Assembly: GCF_000987955.1 (NCBI RefSeq)
Contig: NZ_LAZU01000021.1
Span: forward strand, 372,001-436,000
From: Paenibacillus sp. DMB20
GTDB lineage: Bacteria; Bacillota; Bacilli; Paenibacillales; Paenibacillaceae
Direction of reading: 5' to 3'
DNA length: 64,000 bases
Shown in pieces: positions 17,692-26,621 of the stretch (position 1 is the stretch's first letter; every line of letters begins with the position of its first letter). The notes below the pieces were generated by a model. The model worked only from the letters and a program-made list of their open reading frames with translations, did no database searches and had not been told where the DNA came from. The position numbers and the translations under genes are program-made.

Positions 17692-18986
17692 GTGACATCT
17701 TTAATGTGGTTTCAGGCTATAGGCATTCTAATCGTGTTCCTTGTGTTTGTCGGCTTGATGATGACCCGGAAGCTGCCGACCATTCTGGCGCTGCCGCTCA
17801 TGGCGATCCTGTTTGCCGTGATCGCCGGCGTGCCGTGGATGTCCGACGATCCCGAGACGCAGACGATCGCGAAAACCATATTGTCCGCCGGTTCCATGAG
17901 ATTGTCCGGCGCAATCGCTGGCCTCGTGTTCGGCGCTTGGTTCGGGCAAATTCTGAACAAAGTCGGCATCACGAAATCCATCATCCGCAAGGCGGCGGAG
18001 CTTGCCGGCGACAAGCCGGTATTGATCGCCATCCTGTTTTTCGTGACGGCTTCCATCATTTTCTCCGCGGCGGGCGCCTCGGCATGGTGATCCTGGTCGG
18101 TACCATCGTCATTCCGATCATGCTTACCGCAGGCATTTCGCAATTCGTCGCCTCGATCGTCGTGGTATCGGCCGTCGGAGTCGGCGCCTTGTTCAACGTA
18201 TCCAACTGGGCGGTTTATGTGGATGTTTTAGGCCTTTCCGTGGCGGAAATCGCAGATTATACGCTGGTCGCCGCGCTTCCTCTGATCGTTATTTCGCTAG
18301 CCATGATCGTGTTTTACATCCGAAAAGACGGAAAAGGCCGCAAAGCTTGGGCCATGCCGAATACGGCCGCAGGCGGCGAAGGCAAAAAAGTGCCGGCCAT
18401 CGCCCTGATCAGCCCGCTCGTGCCGGTCATTCTCGTATTTGCCTTTAAGCTGGACATCGTGCCTGCCGTCGTGATCGGCGCACTGGTCACCATCCTGCTG
18501 ACGCTGCCGAAGCGTCCGGTACATGTGCTCTCCAGCGCTTTGGTCGAGGGCATTCAGGATATCGCCGGGGCGATGGCGCTCATGATCGGCATCGGCATTC
18601 TCCTGAATTCCGTCATGGCCCCTCAGGTTTCGGCGCTGATCTCGCCGCTCATCGAATCGGTATTGCCGACGAATCCGATCATGTACGTCCTGTTCTTTAC
18701 GCTGCTGTCGCCGCTGGCGATTTATCGCGGACCGCTGAACGTATGGGGACTCGGAAGCGGCATCGCCGCCTTGTTCGTGTCGGCGGGCATGACGCCGATC
18801 GCCGCGATGCTTGCCCTGCGCGTGGTGAGCAACGTGCAGGCGGTATCCGACCCGACGAACTCGCATAACGTTTGGGTAGCCGATTTTACGAAGAGCGACA
18901 TTAACGAGATTTTGAAGAAGACGCTGCCATGGATGATGGTTGCCGTGCTGATTTCCATGCTGATCGGATCATTCATGGTGTTCTAA
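17692..18986 (+). CDS. GntP/CitMHS-like organic-anion permease (frameshifted)
   Basis: A polytopic membrane protein of about 432 residues with 10-12 hydrophobic segments and two hairpin-like repeats, as in ion-transporter superfamily permeases (GntP, CitMHS). Conserved-looking loops include FGAWFGQILNKVGI and SDPTNSHNVWVADF. The frame breaks between about 18067 and 18078; one added G gives SAAGGLGMVILVGT and a continuous protein. GTG 17692 is chosen because GAGAGGGG sits about ten bases upstream. It lies between the flavoprotein and the HyuA-like gene, so it most likely imports their substrate, probably a carboxylate. Superfamily likely, subfamily uncertain. Confidence 0.72.
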
Positions 18987-19059
18987 ACCAAAGAACGAAC
19001 CCGGGCGGGGCATTGCATAACCCATGCGGTCACCCGCCCGTTACTTCAGGAGGAGAACG

Positions 19060-21207
19060 ATGGAGAGACAAAAAGTAAGGGTAGGGATTGATGTCGGGGG
19101 CACGTTTACGGACGCGGCCGTCATTGACAATGAAACGTTCGAAGTGATCGAGAAAATGAAAATTCCGACGACCCACCACGACGAGGACGGCGTGGCTAAA
19201 GGGATCGTGCAGATTTTGGACAAAATATTGGCAAGCCGGGGCATCCGGCCGGACGACGTTACCTTTATCGCGCACGGCACGACGCAGGCGACGAACGCAC
19301 TGCTTGAAGGCGATGTAGCGTCCGTCGGCATCATCGGCATGGGTTCCGGGCTCGACGGTCTCAGCGCGCGTTCGGAATCGAATCCGGGCGACATTGAGCT
19401 GGCGCCTGGCAAGTTCCTGAAGACCTTCCATACGTACCTGGATTCCAAGGAACTCACGGACGAGCGGATCGAAGCGGCGATTGATGAGTTGGTGAGGCAG
19501 GGGGCCGAGGTGATCGTTGCTTCCGAAGCCTACAGCGTGGACGATCCCGCGAACGAGCTGAGGGTGGCGGACATCGCGAGCCGCAAAGGCATTTACGCGA
19601 CCGGAGGCCACGAAATATCCCAGCTATACGGATTGAAGACCCGAACGAGAACGGCCGTGGTCAACGCCTCGCTCATCCCGAAAATGATGGAAACCGCGAA
19701 TATGACGGAAAAATCCGTCAAAAACGCGAACATCAAGTCCCAACTGATGATCATGCGCTGCGACGGCGGCGTGATGAGCATCGACGAGGTGCGGAAGCGC
19801 CCGATTCTGACGATGCTGTCCGGCCTTGCGGCAGGGGTTGCGGGAGCGCTGATGTACGAAAAAATTTCGGACGGCATCTTTTTCGAGGTCGGCGGCACGA
19901 GCGTCGATATTTCCGTCATCAAGAACGGCAAGGTCATGATCAAGAATGCTCAGGTCGGCGGCCACCGCACGTATTTGCAGTCGCTGGACGTACGGACCCT
20001 CGGCATTGCCGGAGGCAGCATGATCAAGGTTTCGGGAGGCCGGATCAGCGATGTCGGCCCGCGCAGCGCCCATATTGCCGGCAAGGAGTACGAAGCATTT
20101 GCCCAAACCGGGGATATCGTCAGTCCCAAAGTGAAGTATGTCAGCCCGAGAGCGGGAGATCCGGCGGAATATGCCGTCTGCGAGTGCGCCGGCGGGAAGG
20201 AGTTTTCCTATACGCTTGCCGGGGCGGCCAACATCCTGGGTTATATCCCGGAAGGCGATTATGCGGAAGGGAACAAGGAGGCGGCGGTGAAAGCCTGGGA
20301 GGCCCTGGCGGCCCATGTAGGCTTAAGCGTGGAGGAAACCGCAAGGCAGGTCATGGACATCGCGATCGATAAAACGATGAAGACGGTAAACGAGATGATC
20401 GAGGATTACGAACTGGACCGTTCGTTCGTCACGCTCGTGGGCGGCGGCGGAAGCGGCGCGGTGCTTGTCCCGGCCATGGCGGAACGCGAGAACATGAAGT
20501 GCCAGATCGCGAATAATGCTCCTTATATTTCAACCATCGGCGTCGCTCTGGCCATGGTCAAGGAGCAGCTTGAACGGACCGTCGTCAATCCGACGGAAGA
20601 GGACATCAAGCGGATCCGGGCCGAGATCGTGGAGCGCATCGTCAAATCGGGCGCCAACGAGGATACGGTCGAGGTCACGATTGAAATCGACAGCCAGAAA
20701 AATATTTTGCGCGCCATTGCCACGGGATCGACGGAGCTTCGCTCCAAGGATCTGGGACAGCAGGCCATGTCCGAACAGGAAATGGCGGCGATCGCGGCCC
20801 AATCCGTGGATCAGCCGCTGGAGCACACGAAGCTGGCGGCCCAAACGGGACGCTGGAGCCTTTACGCCAGCGAGCAGGTGAAAAAAGCATTTTTCGGATT
20901 GGTTAAGAAAAAGTCGAATGCCGTAAGCGTCCTGGACCGGGAAGGCGTCGTGCGTTTCAAAAGGGCGAACGTGCAATACGCCAAGCTGTCCAAGTCACAG
21001 TTTGGGGGAGCTTTGAACGAGTTCTTGGACGATAACACGATTTATTCCGACGCCAATGCCACGATCCCGAAGGTGTTTGTTTTTTATAAGGAGAAGATGC
21101 TGGATTTAACGGGAATGCAGACGAAGGAGCAGCTGTTATCCATTCTGGAAATCGAGACGGAATTACTGCGGGCCGAGGATGAATTGATCGTTATCGCGTA
21201 TCAGTAA
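19060..21207 (+). CDS. Hydantoinase/oxoprolinase family protein (HyuA-like ATPase), without HyuB partner
   Basis: 715 residues. The actin/ASKHA ATPase signature VGIDVGGTFTDAAVID opens the protein, followed by HGTTQATNALLEG (about residue 80), a Hydantoinase_A core (GLAAGVAGALMYEK, FFEVGGTSVDISVI, DVRTLGIAGGSM) and the ATP-site block VGGGGSGAVLVPAMA. HyuA proteins couple ATP cleavage to ring opening of hydantoins, 5-oxoproline, or carboxylation of ketones, usually with a HyuB subunit. No HyuB gene is adjacent. The C-terminal 170 residues are not typical of HyuA and may replace it. ATG 19060 follows AGGAGGAGAACG. Function in this cluster is unknown. Confidence 0.85.
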   Translation: MERQKVRVGIDVGGTFTDAAVIDNETFEVIEKMKIPTTHHDEDGVAKGIVQILDKILASRGIRPDDVTFIAHGTTQATNALLEGDVASVGIIGMGSGLDGLSARSESNPGDIELAPGKFLKTFHTYLDSKELTDERIEAAIDELVRQGAEVIVASEAYSVDDPANELRVADIASRKGIYATGGHEISQLYGLKTRTRTAVVNASLIPKMMETANMTEKSVKNANIKSQLMIMRCDGGVMSIDEVRKRPILTMLSGLAAGVAGALMYEKISDGIFFEVGGTSVDISVIKNGKVMIKNAQVGGHRTYLQSLDVRTLGIAGGSMIKVSGGRISDVGPRSAHIAGKEYEAFAQTGDIVSPKVKYVSPRAGDPAEYAVCECAGGKEFSYTLAGAANILGYIPEGDYAEGNKEAAVKAWEALAAHVGLSVEETARQVMDIAIDKTMKTVNEMIEDYELDRSFVTLVGGGGSGAVLVPAMAERENMKCQIANNAPYISTIGVALAMVKEQLERTVVNPTEEDIKRIRAEIVERIVKSGANEDTVEVTIEIDSQKNILRAIATGSTELRSKDLGQQAMSEQEMAAIAAQSVDQPLEHTKLAAQTGRWSLYASEQVKKAFFGLVKKKSNAVSVLDREGVVRFKRANVQYAKLSKSQFGGALNEFLDDNTIYSDANATIPKVFVFYKEKMLDLTGMQTKEQLLSILEIETELLRAEDELIVIAYQ

Positions 21208-21242
21208 CGGCAACGGCGTTTTGAACAGGAGGGGAGGAACCC

Positions 21243-21950
21243 ATGATGGCGGCTCGGGAAGAGGTCGGACAGATCAGGGATGAAACGATGTCATTTCCGG
21301 AAAAAATCGGGCGGATCACGGACGAGGCGATGGCCTGCGCGGAGCTGGAACAGGATCTTCTTTTTCACAAAATCCCGAAAGAGAAACTGCCGTATTATGT
21401 GAGCGCCTCGCTTGACCGGGGCAGGAAGGCGGCGTCCGCCTTTCAAGGACAAGGCATCAGGGCCCTCTGCAGAACGGAAGGACTCCGGTATGAAGTGACG
21501 GACCGGACCGGAACTTTCCACAATCTTTCCTTTCGCGCACAAATCGATTTTGCCAAGGATAAACCGGAAATCATCATTTATTCGGCTTCGCTCCGGGGGA
21601 TGAAGCAGGCTTATTTGGACACTTTCGGAAGTACGCCGGACAAGGGTGAAATGGATCGCCTGGTGGATATCCATCTGGCCCACGAGTTTTATCACTATTT
21701 GGAATTCAAGTCGGGACGCTTTACGAACGAAGAACTGGAACCGGTCGAGGTGTTCCGTCTGGGTTCTCTGTATACGAAGCGTTCCGGCGTGGCCAAAACG
21801 AGCGAGATCGCGGCCCATGCGTTTTGCAAGGAGCTGCTGCGGCTGCCGTGCCTGCCCAACCTGATCGATTACGTCTACCTGATCGGCAGAGGAGAGCTGA
21901 GCGAGCAACAGTTCGAATCCCGGCTCCGGGAATGGCAATCCTGGCTGTAA
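21243..21950 (+). CDS. Putative HExxH zinc-binding protein of unknown function
   Basis: 235 residues, no signal peptide, so cytoplasmic. HEFYH (residues 147-151, preceded by DIHLA) is a zinc-peptidase-type HExxH motif, and SEIAAHAF (Glu188, His192) about 37 residues later could supply the third ligand as in gluzincins. The first 130 residues resemble no domain I know. It starts 35 bases after the HyuA-like gene behind GGAGGGGAGG and belongs to the same unit. It could be a peptidase or amidohydrolase acting on the cluster's substrate, or a maturation factor. The motif is seen; activity is inference. Confidence 0.6.
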   Translation: MMAAREEVGQIRDETMSFPEKIGRITDEAMACAELEQDLLFHKIPKEKLPYYVSASLDRGRKAASAFQGQGIRALCRTEGLRYEVTDRTGTFHNLSFRAQIDFAKDKPEIIIYSASLRGMKQAYLDTFGSTPDKGEMDRLVDIHLAHEFYHYLEFKSGRFTNEELEPVEVFRLGSLYTKRSGVAKTSEIAAHAFCKELLRLPCLPNLIDYVYLIGRGELSEQQFESRLREWQSWL

Positions 21951-21975
21951 CCTTTTCTCAATACCCGAATCAGTG

Positions 21976-21984
21976 TGATATAAT
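21976..21984 (+). promoter_or_regulatory. Extended -10 promoter for the RpiR gene
   Basis: TGATATAAT (TGN plus TATAAT) lies 63 bases before the regulator's ATG. No good -35 is seen, which is tolerable for an extended -10. The regulator may therefore also be made independently of the operon. Confidence 0.5.
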
Positions 21985-22047
21985 GGGGTGTGCTAGCGAG
22001 GGTTACCGGATTAGCTATTTTTCTTAGGTAGATCAGGAGGAGGTAAC

Positions 22048-22908
22048 ATGTCTTCACAGGTTCCGGCCGTCATCGCAAAAATCGTATCGCAAACGCAAAA
22101 ATTAACATACGGGGAAAATCAGATCGCCAACTTCGTGATTCACAACCCCGAATTTATTACGCGGAATACCATTACCGCCATCGCCAATGAGATCGGCGTA
22201 TCGGAGACAAGCATCAACCGCTTCTGCAAAAAAGTCGGATTTAAGGGCTTTAACGATTTCAAAATCGCATTTGCCCAGGATGCGTTTTACCGGGACATGC
22301 AGGCGAAAAAGAAAGAGCGGCGGGAGATCAATCCGATTGACGCGCTTGCCTTGGACTATAACGAGCTGATCGTCAATACCTCGGCCCTGATTACGGAAGA
22401 ACAGCTGCAGCAAGTGGTTGGACTGCTTAAACAGGCTCGGCGGATTTTTTTGTTCGGATTGTTCGACTCCTTTCTGGCCGCCATTGCGTTAAAGAACAGG
22501 CTTTCGATCATCGGAATCATGTCGGAGGCAATCAGCGACAGCCGGGCGATGAAGATCGCCGCTTCGCAGTGCAGCCCGGAGGATGTCGTCATTGCGTTCT
22601 CCCGGTCGGGATCCACGAAGGAGATCGTGGACGCGGTTGCCATTGCCCAGATGAATCAGGCCAAAACGGTTGCGATAACCTGTTACGATGCCTCCCCGAT
22701 CACGGAAAACGCGGTGGTCGATATGATCGTACCGGATAAAATTTCGGTCAGCAACAGCGCGCTCATGTCCAATCACATTACCTTCCTGTTCGTCGTGGAT
22801 CTCATCATGAACGTATTCATTTCCTCGGACAAAAAATATTTGAAAAAGAAGCTGGACAGCGAGGCCATTCTGGCCAGCGACCAGTCCATTACGAATTACT
22901 TTCTGTAA
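22048..22908 (+). CDS. MurR/RpiR-family transcriptional regulator
   Basis: 286 residues: an N-terminal HTH_6 domain (residues 1-77; LTYGENQIANFVIHNPEFI, then IGVSETSINRFCKKVGFKGF) and a C-terminal SIS phosphosugar-binding domain (about 125-260; RRIFLFGLFDSFLAAIALKNRL, AFSRSGSTKEIVDA). RpiR proteins sense phosphorylated sugars or related metabolites. It closes the FAD oxidoreductase/permease/HyuA/HExxH cluster and is its probable regulator; the 46-bp dyad at 16108-16153 is the probable target. AGGAGGAGG lies just upstream of the ATG, and a terminator follows. Confidence 0.93.
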   Translation: MSSQVPAVIAKIVSQTQKLTYGENQIANFVIHNPEFITRNTITAIANEIGVSETSINRFCKKVGFKGFNDFKIAFAQDAFYRDMQAKKKERREINPIDALALDYNELIVNTSALITEEQLQQVVGLLKQARRIFLFGLFDSFLAAIALKNRLSIIGIMSEAISDSRAMKIAASQCSPEDVVIAFSRSGSTKEIVDAVAIAQMNQAKTVAITCYDASPITENAVVDMIVPDKISVSNSALMSNHITFLFVVDLIMNVFISSDKKYLKKKLDSEAILASDQSITNYFL

Positions 22909-22912
22909 ACTG

Positions 22913-22956
22913 AAAAAGACGCTCGCCTCGGCACAAACCGCAGGTGGGCGTCTTTT
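22913..22956 (+). terminator. Terminator of the RpiR-containing cluster
   Basis: AAAAAGACGCTCGCCT pairs with AGGTGGGCGTCTTTT around a loop of about 13 bases, directly after the rpiR-type gene. Confidence 0.85.
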
Positions 22957-22987
22957 ATTTTAGGAACTTCCGGATTGAATGGCTGTG

Positions 22988-23524
22988 CTATTTATCCTCG
23001 ATCTGAATAGGAGATTCGTCCTCCCCGTATTTAATGGTAATCGTCCACGTTTTTGATGTTTGGTCATGGTCCGCCCTTTTGATCACCGGAACGCCTACTT
23101 TTGGCCCCGTTTGCTCCGACAGGGCTTTGGCAATCGCCTCGGCTTCGGTTAAACGGGCGCCCTCAGGCCGGATGTCCGGCAAGACGGTTACTTTATCCGC
23201 CTTCGACTGACCGGGATAGGATTCCTGGACAAAACTGTACCAGACTTGAGCCTTCTGTCCGATGGAAACGTTCTTTGGCGCATTGGAGAACCAGATGGCA
23301 TCATAAAACTCCTTCACGCCTCCCGTCCCGCTAAAATCCTTGGGCGCGCTGCTGACGACCAAAATGCTCCGATCCTCTTTTGCAACGACATAACCTTCCA
23401 TGCCGGGTGTGCTGCCGTTATCGGGAGCATCCTTGATCCCGGGTTCCTTCGCCGTACCCGAACTGCATCCGATCAGCCCTATGCCGACCAATAAGATCAA
23501 TATGGAGATGAATCGTTTTTTCAT
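22988..23524 (-). CDS. DUF3221-like lipoprotein
   Basis: 178 residues from MKKRF. The signal peptide ends in LIGC (Cys20), so it is a membrane-anchored lipoprotein. The mature part begins with a disordered stretch, followed by a small beta-rich domain (GYVVAKEDRSILVVSS, NVSIGQKAQVWYSFV, YPGQSKADKVTVLP), which resembles DUF3221, and ends with a PepSY-like segment (WTITIKYGEDE). Function unknown. The start at 23524 is preferred to 23536 because GTGAGGTG lies right before it. It converges on the upstream cluster's terminator and stands alone. Confidence 0.68.
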   Translation of the reverse strand: MKKRFISILILLVGIGLIGCSSGTAKEPGIKDAPDNGSTPGMEGYVVAKEDRSILVVSSAPKDFSGTGGVKEFYDAIWFSNAPKNVSIGQKAQVWYSFVQESYPGQSKADKVTVLPDIRPEGARLTEAEAIAKALSEQTGPKVGVPVIKRADHDQTSKTWTITIKYGEDESPIQIEDK

Positions 23525-23691
23525 GGCACACCTCACTCTTCATACTATCTAACCAATCGCTCGGAAGGGTTCTTCCTTGGCTTTAGAGATGAACTCTATA
23601 TTTATGTAGACGCAAAAATTCGGATGATGTTGCAAGGCTGCGGTCCGATCGTCCTTCGGGTTAAGCGGGGACGGATTGATGACGAAAAGAA

Positions 23692-23726
23692 GCGCCCCCA
23701 TTTCGGCATTAGCCGACAGGGGACGC
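23692..23726 (-). terminator. Probable terminator of the YheO-type regulator gene
   Basis: On the minus strand, GCGTCCCC pairs with GGGGGCGC (one mismatch) around an inner hairpin and is followed by TTCTTTTCGTC. It lies just past the regulator's stop. Confidence 0.5.
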
Positions 23727-23750
23727 CTTTTGGTCTTCTGCCAGAAACCA

Positions 23751-24440
23751 TCATTCCGTTCCTGTGTTATCCTTCTTTTCGTTATGGGAAGCAAGATTTC
23801 GCAAATGCATATATACGGTATGCTTGGTGATTTTCAGCGCATTCGCCACGATGGTTACCGCATCTCTCATATTAAACACGCCCCGGTCATGCAAAAGACC
23901 GATAATATGCTTGTTTCGGTTGGCATACGAGATGTCCGGCGAAGAATCCACGCTTTCGATCGTCCGCTCGATGGTTTCAAGAATCATATCCTCGACGGAC
24001 GAGGCAAAATACTCTTGCTGTCCTCTTGTTTCAATATCCGGCTGCGGCATAAAAGCCTGTAAAAAGTCGAAGAACGATTCATCCATGTTCATGTTGATGC
24101 ATAACAAACCGATGATTTTTCCGCCTTCGCCGCGAATGGCAATCGTGCTGGACTTCATGAGGCGGTTGTTTTTGCTTCGGGTAAAATAACTGATCGCTTG
24201 CTTCGAGTTGGAGCGTTTGATTTCGTTCAGCATCTGCAAAGCCAAATTCGTGATCGGTGCCCCCAGCTCCCGGCCCGTATGGTGCCCGTTTGCGATATGG
24301 ACAACGGAATGCTGGTAATCCTCCAAGCTGTGCAGCACGATTTCGCTGGCATCTCCCAAATAATCGGCCAAACCGTCCACGATCGAATCATAAGATTGCA
24401 ATATCGCCCGATCAAAGTCCGTAAATTCAATATTATTCAT
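23751..24440 (-). CDS. YheO/DauR-type transcriptional regulator (PAS_6 + HTH_22)
   Basis: 229 residues. The N-terminal YheO-like sensor domain (residues 10-115) shows EIVLHSLEDYQHSVVHIANG, then HHTGRELGAPITN. The C-terminal HTH (about 165-225) shows RGVFNMRDAVTIVANALKITKHTVYMHLRNL. DauR, the best-studied relative, controls D-arginine catabolism; others regulate amino-acid use. It is divergent from the EIIC-serine dehydratase unit and is its probable regulator. The start at 24440 is chosen because AAAGGTGAC precedes it; an open frame further upstream has no domain content. Confidence 0.88.
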   Translation of the reverse strand: MNNIEFTDFDRAILQSYDSIVDGLADYLGDASEIVLHSLEDYQHSVVHIANGHHTGRELGAPITNLALQMLNEIKRSNSKQAISYFTRSKNNRLMKSSTIAIRGEGGKIIGLLCINMNMDESFFDFLQAFMPQPDIETRGQQEYFASSVEDMILETIERTIESVDSSPDISYANRNKHIIGLLHDRGVFNMRDAVTIVANALKITKHTVYMHLRNLASHNEKKDNTGTE

Positions 24441-24650
24441 AATGGAAGTCACCTTTTCTTTATCTGAAATGATGATGAAGATGAATCGGCTTAACAAAAG
24501 TTTATTGAAATCACTAGGATGACTTATAAATATTAGTATTATCTTAGCGCTGGAATCCTGGATAATCAATACTTGGTCACGCGTAAATTCTGATTATTCG
24601 GGTATTCCAAGGCTTTTTAAGGAGTGTTTGGCTTTATTTCCAAAAAAAAT

Positions 24651-24664
24651 ATAAAACGCTTACA
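24651..24664. promoter_or_regulatory. cre-like site upstream of the serine module
   Basis: ATAAAACGCTTACA matches the cre consensus at 12 of 14 positions (read on the minus strand) and ends 9 bases before the predicted -35. Confidence 0.5.
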
Positions 24665-24673
24665 AAAATTTTA

Positions 24674-24702
24674 TTGTGTAACCCAAATGAACTTGATATA
24701 AT
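24674..24702 (+). promoter_or_regulatory. Sigma-A promoter of the serine module
   Basis: TTGTGT (24674-24679), a 17-base spacer and TATAAT (24697-24702). The transcript would have a leader of about 130 bases. Confidence 0.6.
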
Positions 24703-24734
24703 CAAAAATAGTTAAGTCAATCAATTATTTTTGA
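24702..24734. promoter_or_regulatory. Candidate operator of the YheO-type regulator
   Basis: TCAAAAATA (24702-24710) and TATTTTTGA (24726-24734) form a perfect 9-bp dyad with a 15-base centre, placed immediately downstream of the -10 where a repressor would block the start. Confidence 0.5.
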
Positions 24735-24793
24735 CTGAATTAATATTTTAGATGTCAAGCAGTCGTTCCGGCAAATTCCTGTTTTCAAAAGGA

Positions 24794-24807
24794 TGTAAAC
24801 GATTTCT
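24794..24807 (+). promoter_or_regulatory. Second cre-like site, in the leader of the serine module
   Basis: TGTAAACGATTTCT matches the cre consensus at 13 of 14 positions and lies inside the predicted leader, a position suited to a roadblock. Confidence 0.6.
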
Positions 24808-24840
24808 AAGAGACGAAGCATAACAAGGAGGCACTTCGAA

Positions 24841-25887
24841 ATGGACATTTTAGTAGGTACGTTATTGCTCTTATTGGTATTGTCCCTATTTTCTCTTTTC
24901 AGCTTCAAAGCCCCTAACGGAATGAAAGCGATGGGCGCTTTGGCCAATGCGGCCGTTGCCAGCTTTTTGGTGGAAGCCTTTCAAAGCTATGTCGGCGGGG
25001 ACTTGTTCGGTTTCTCGCTTGCCAAGGAGGTTGGGCTTGCTTCCGGCAGCATGGGCGGCGTTGCCGCGGCTGCTCTCGTCTCTCTGGCCATGGGCGTCTC
25101 TCCCGTCTACGCGCTGCTGCTTGGAGCGGCCTGTGCCGGAACGGGCTTGCTTCCCGGCTTCATCGCCGGCTATCTGGTTTCATTTCTGATCAAGTTCATT
25201 GAGAAGAAGGTACCGGAGGGCCTGGACTTAATCGTTTGCATTATCGTGGCCGCACCGCTGGTACGCTTTGCGGCAAATCTCGCGACGCCGGTGGTGGACG
25301 CAACGCTCTTAAACATAGGCGGGATCATTACAACGGCTGCCAACAACAGCCCAATTATTATGGGGATCGTCCTCGGCGGAGTGATTACCGTCGTGGCGAC
25401 GGCGCCGCTCAGTTCCATGGCGCTTACCGCGATGCTCGGGCTGACCGGGCTGCCGATGGCGATCGGCGCGCTTTCCGTCATGGGATCTTCGTTCATGAAT
25501 TTCGTTTTCTTCAAACGCATGAAATTCGGCGACCGCCGTTCTACGATTGCCGTTGCCATTGAACCTTTGACGCAAGCGGACGTCATATCCGCCAACCCGA
25601 TACCGGTTTATATCACCAACTTCTTGGGCGGAGCCATGGCCGGGGTTGTCGTCGCGCTGTTTAATTTGACGAACAACGCTACGGGTACCGCCACGCCGAT
25701 CGCCGGACTCATGGTCATGTACGGTTTCAATGACGCCAAAACGGTGACGATCGCCGCCGTCCTGTGCGCGCTCTGCGGCATTGCTGCCGGTTTTGTCGGC
25801 TCGTTCGTCTTCAAGAACTTTAAAATCCGTACCATTGCGGAAATCCGCGGAAGCGAGCCCGCCGCCGAGAGCGCATCCGCCGCTTGA
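24841..25887 (+). CDS. PTS_EIIC_2-type permease, candidate serine transporter
   Basis: 348 residues, about nine or ten membrane segments rich in Gly/Ala. It resembles the EIIC_2 family (Pfam PTS_EIIC_2), which looks like a PTS permease but has no EIIA or EIIB domain and none encoded nearby. Motifs seen include ASGSMGGVAAAALVSLAMGVSP and ITVVATAPLSSMALTAMLGL. It lies 27 bases before the L-serine dehydratase beta subunit gene, so I infer uptake of L-serine (or a close relative) rather than a sugar, working without phosphoryl transfer. AAGGAGG precedes ATG 24841. Confidence 0.78.
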   Translation: MDILVGTLLLLLVLSLFSLFSFKAPNGMKAMGALANAAVASFLVEAFQSYVGGDLFGFSLAKEVGLASGSMGGVAAAALVSLAMGVSPVYALLLGAACAGTGLLPGFIAGYLVSFLIKFIEKKVPEGLDLIVCIIVAAPLVRFAANLATPVVDATLLNIGGIITTAANNSPIIMGIVLGGVITVVATAPLSSMALTAMLGLTGLPMAIGALSVMGSSFMNFVFFKRMKFGDRRSTIAVAIEPLTQADVISANPIPVYITNFLGGAMAGVVVALFNLTNNATGTATPIAGLMVMYGFNDAKTVTIAAVLCALCGIAAGFVGSFVFKNFKIRTIAEIRGSEPAAESASAA

Positions 25888-25914
25888 CATCGAAACCTAA
25901 GGAGGATAAGCCTC

Positions 25915-26621
25915 ATGCAGTTCAAATCAGTCTTTGATATTATCGGTCCCGTCATGATCGGTCCGTCCAGCTCCCATACGGCGGGAGCAACCGTATCGGT
26001 CGGGCGGCGCGAAAGCTGTTCGGGCGTTTGCCCGAAACCGTCATTGTTACGCTATATGGCTCTTTTGCCAAGACATATAAGGGCCATGGAACCGATCTGG
26101 CCATCGTCAGCGGCATCCTCGATTTCGATACGGCTGACGAGCGCATTCCAAACGTCATGAACATTGCGCAGGAGATGGGGGTGCGGATATCGTTCGTGCA
26201 GTCTGATGAAAACGCGGAACACCCGAACACGGCTCGCCTCGTCTTGCGGGACAAACAAGGGGCGCTGGAAGTCGTAGGAATATCGATTGGCGGAGGCAGC
26301 GTGGAAATCCGCGAAGTCAATCAACCGGATCCTAAGCTGTCCGGATCCAAGCCGGCCATGCTCATCCTGCATGAGGACAAGCATGGGGCCGTAGCCGATG
26401 TCACGTCCCTCTTGGCCGAACGACGCATCAACATCGGATATATGGAGGTCTCCCGTTGGGGAAAAGGACAATCTGCCATCATGGCTATTGAAGTCGACGA
26501 TTCGGTCGATGACGAGCTTATTCGTCATATGTACGGACTTCCCCATATTAAGGAAGTGTGGCAGGTAAACAGATATCAGCACAAGATTACGGAGGAGGCG
26601 AAAGCATGTTCCGCACTGTAG
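25915..26621 (+). CDS. sdaAB: L-serine dehydratase, iron-sulfur-dependent, beta subunit (frameshifted)
   Basis: Together with the alpha subunit it deaminates L-serine to pyruvate and ammonia. The SDH_beta start is clear (FDIIGPVMIGPSSSHTAGA), followed in the other frame by ARKLFGRLPETVIVTLYGSFA and KTYKGHGTDLAIVSG. An ACT domain forms the C-terminus (PAMLILHEDKHGAVADVTSLLA). The break lies between about 25989 and 25997: adding one C (ACCGT to ACCCGT) gives GATRIGRAARKLFG, as the family requires, for about 235 residues. The 3' end overlaps the alpha-subunit gene by 16 bases, indicating translational coupling. Confidence 0.92.
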
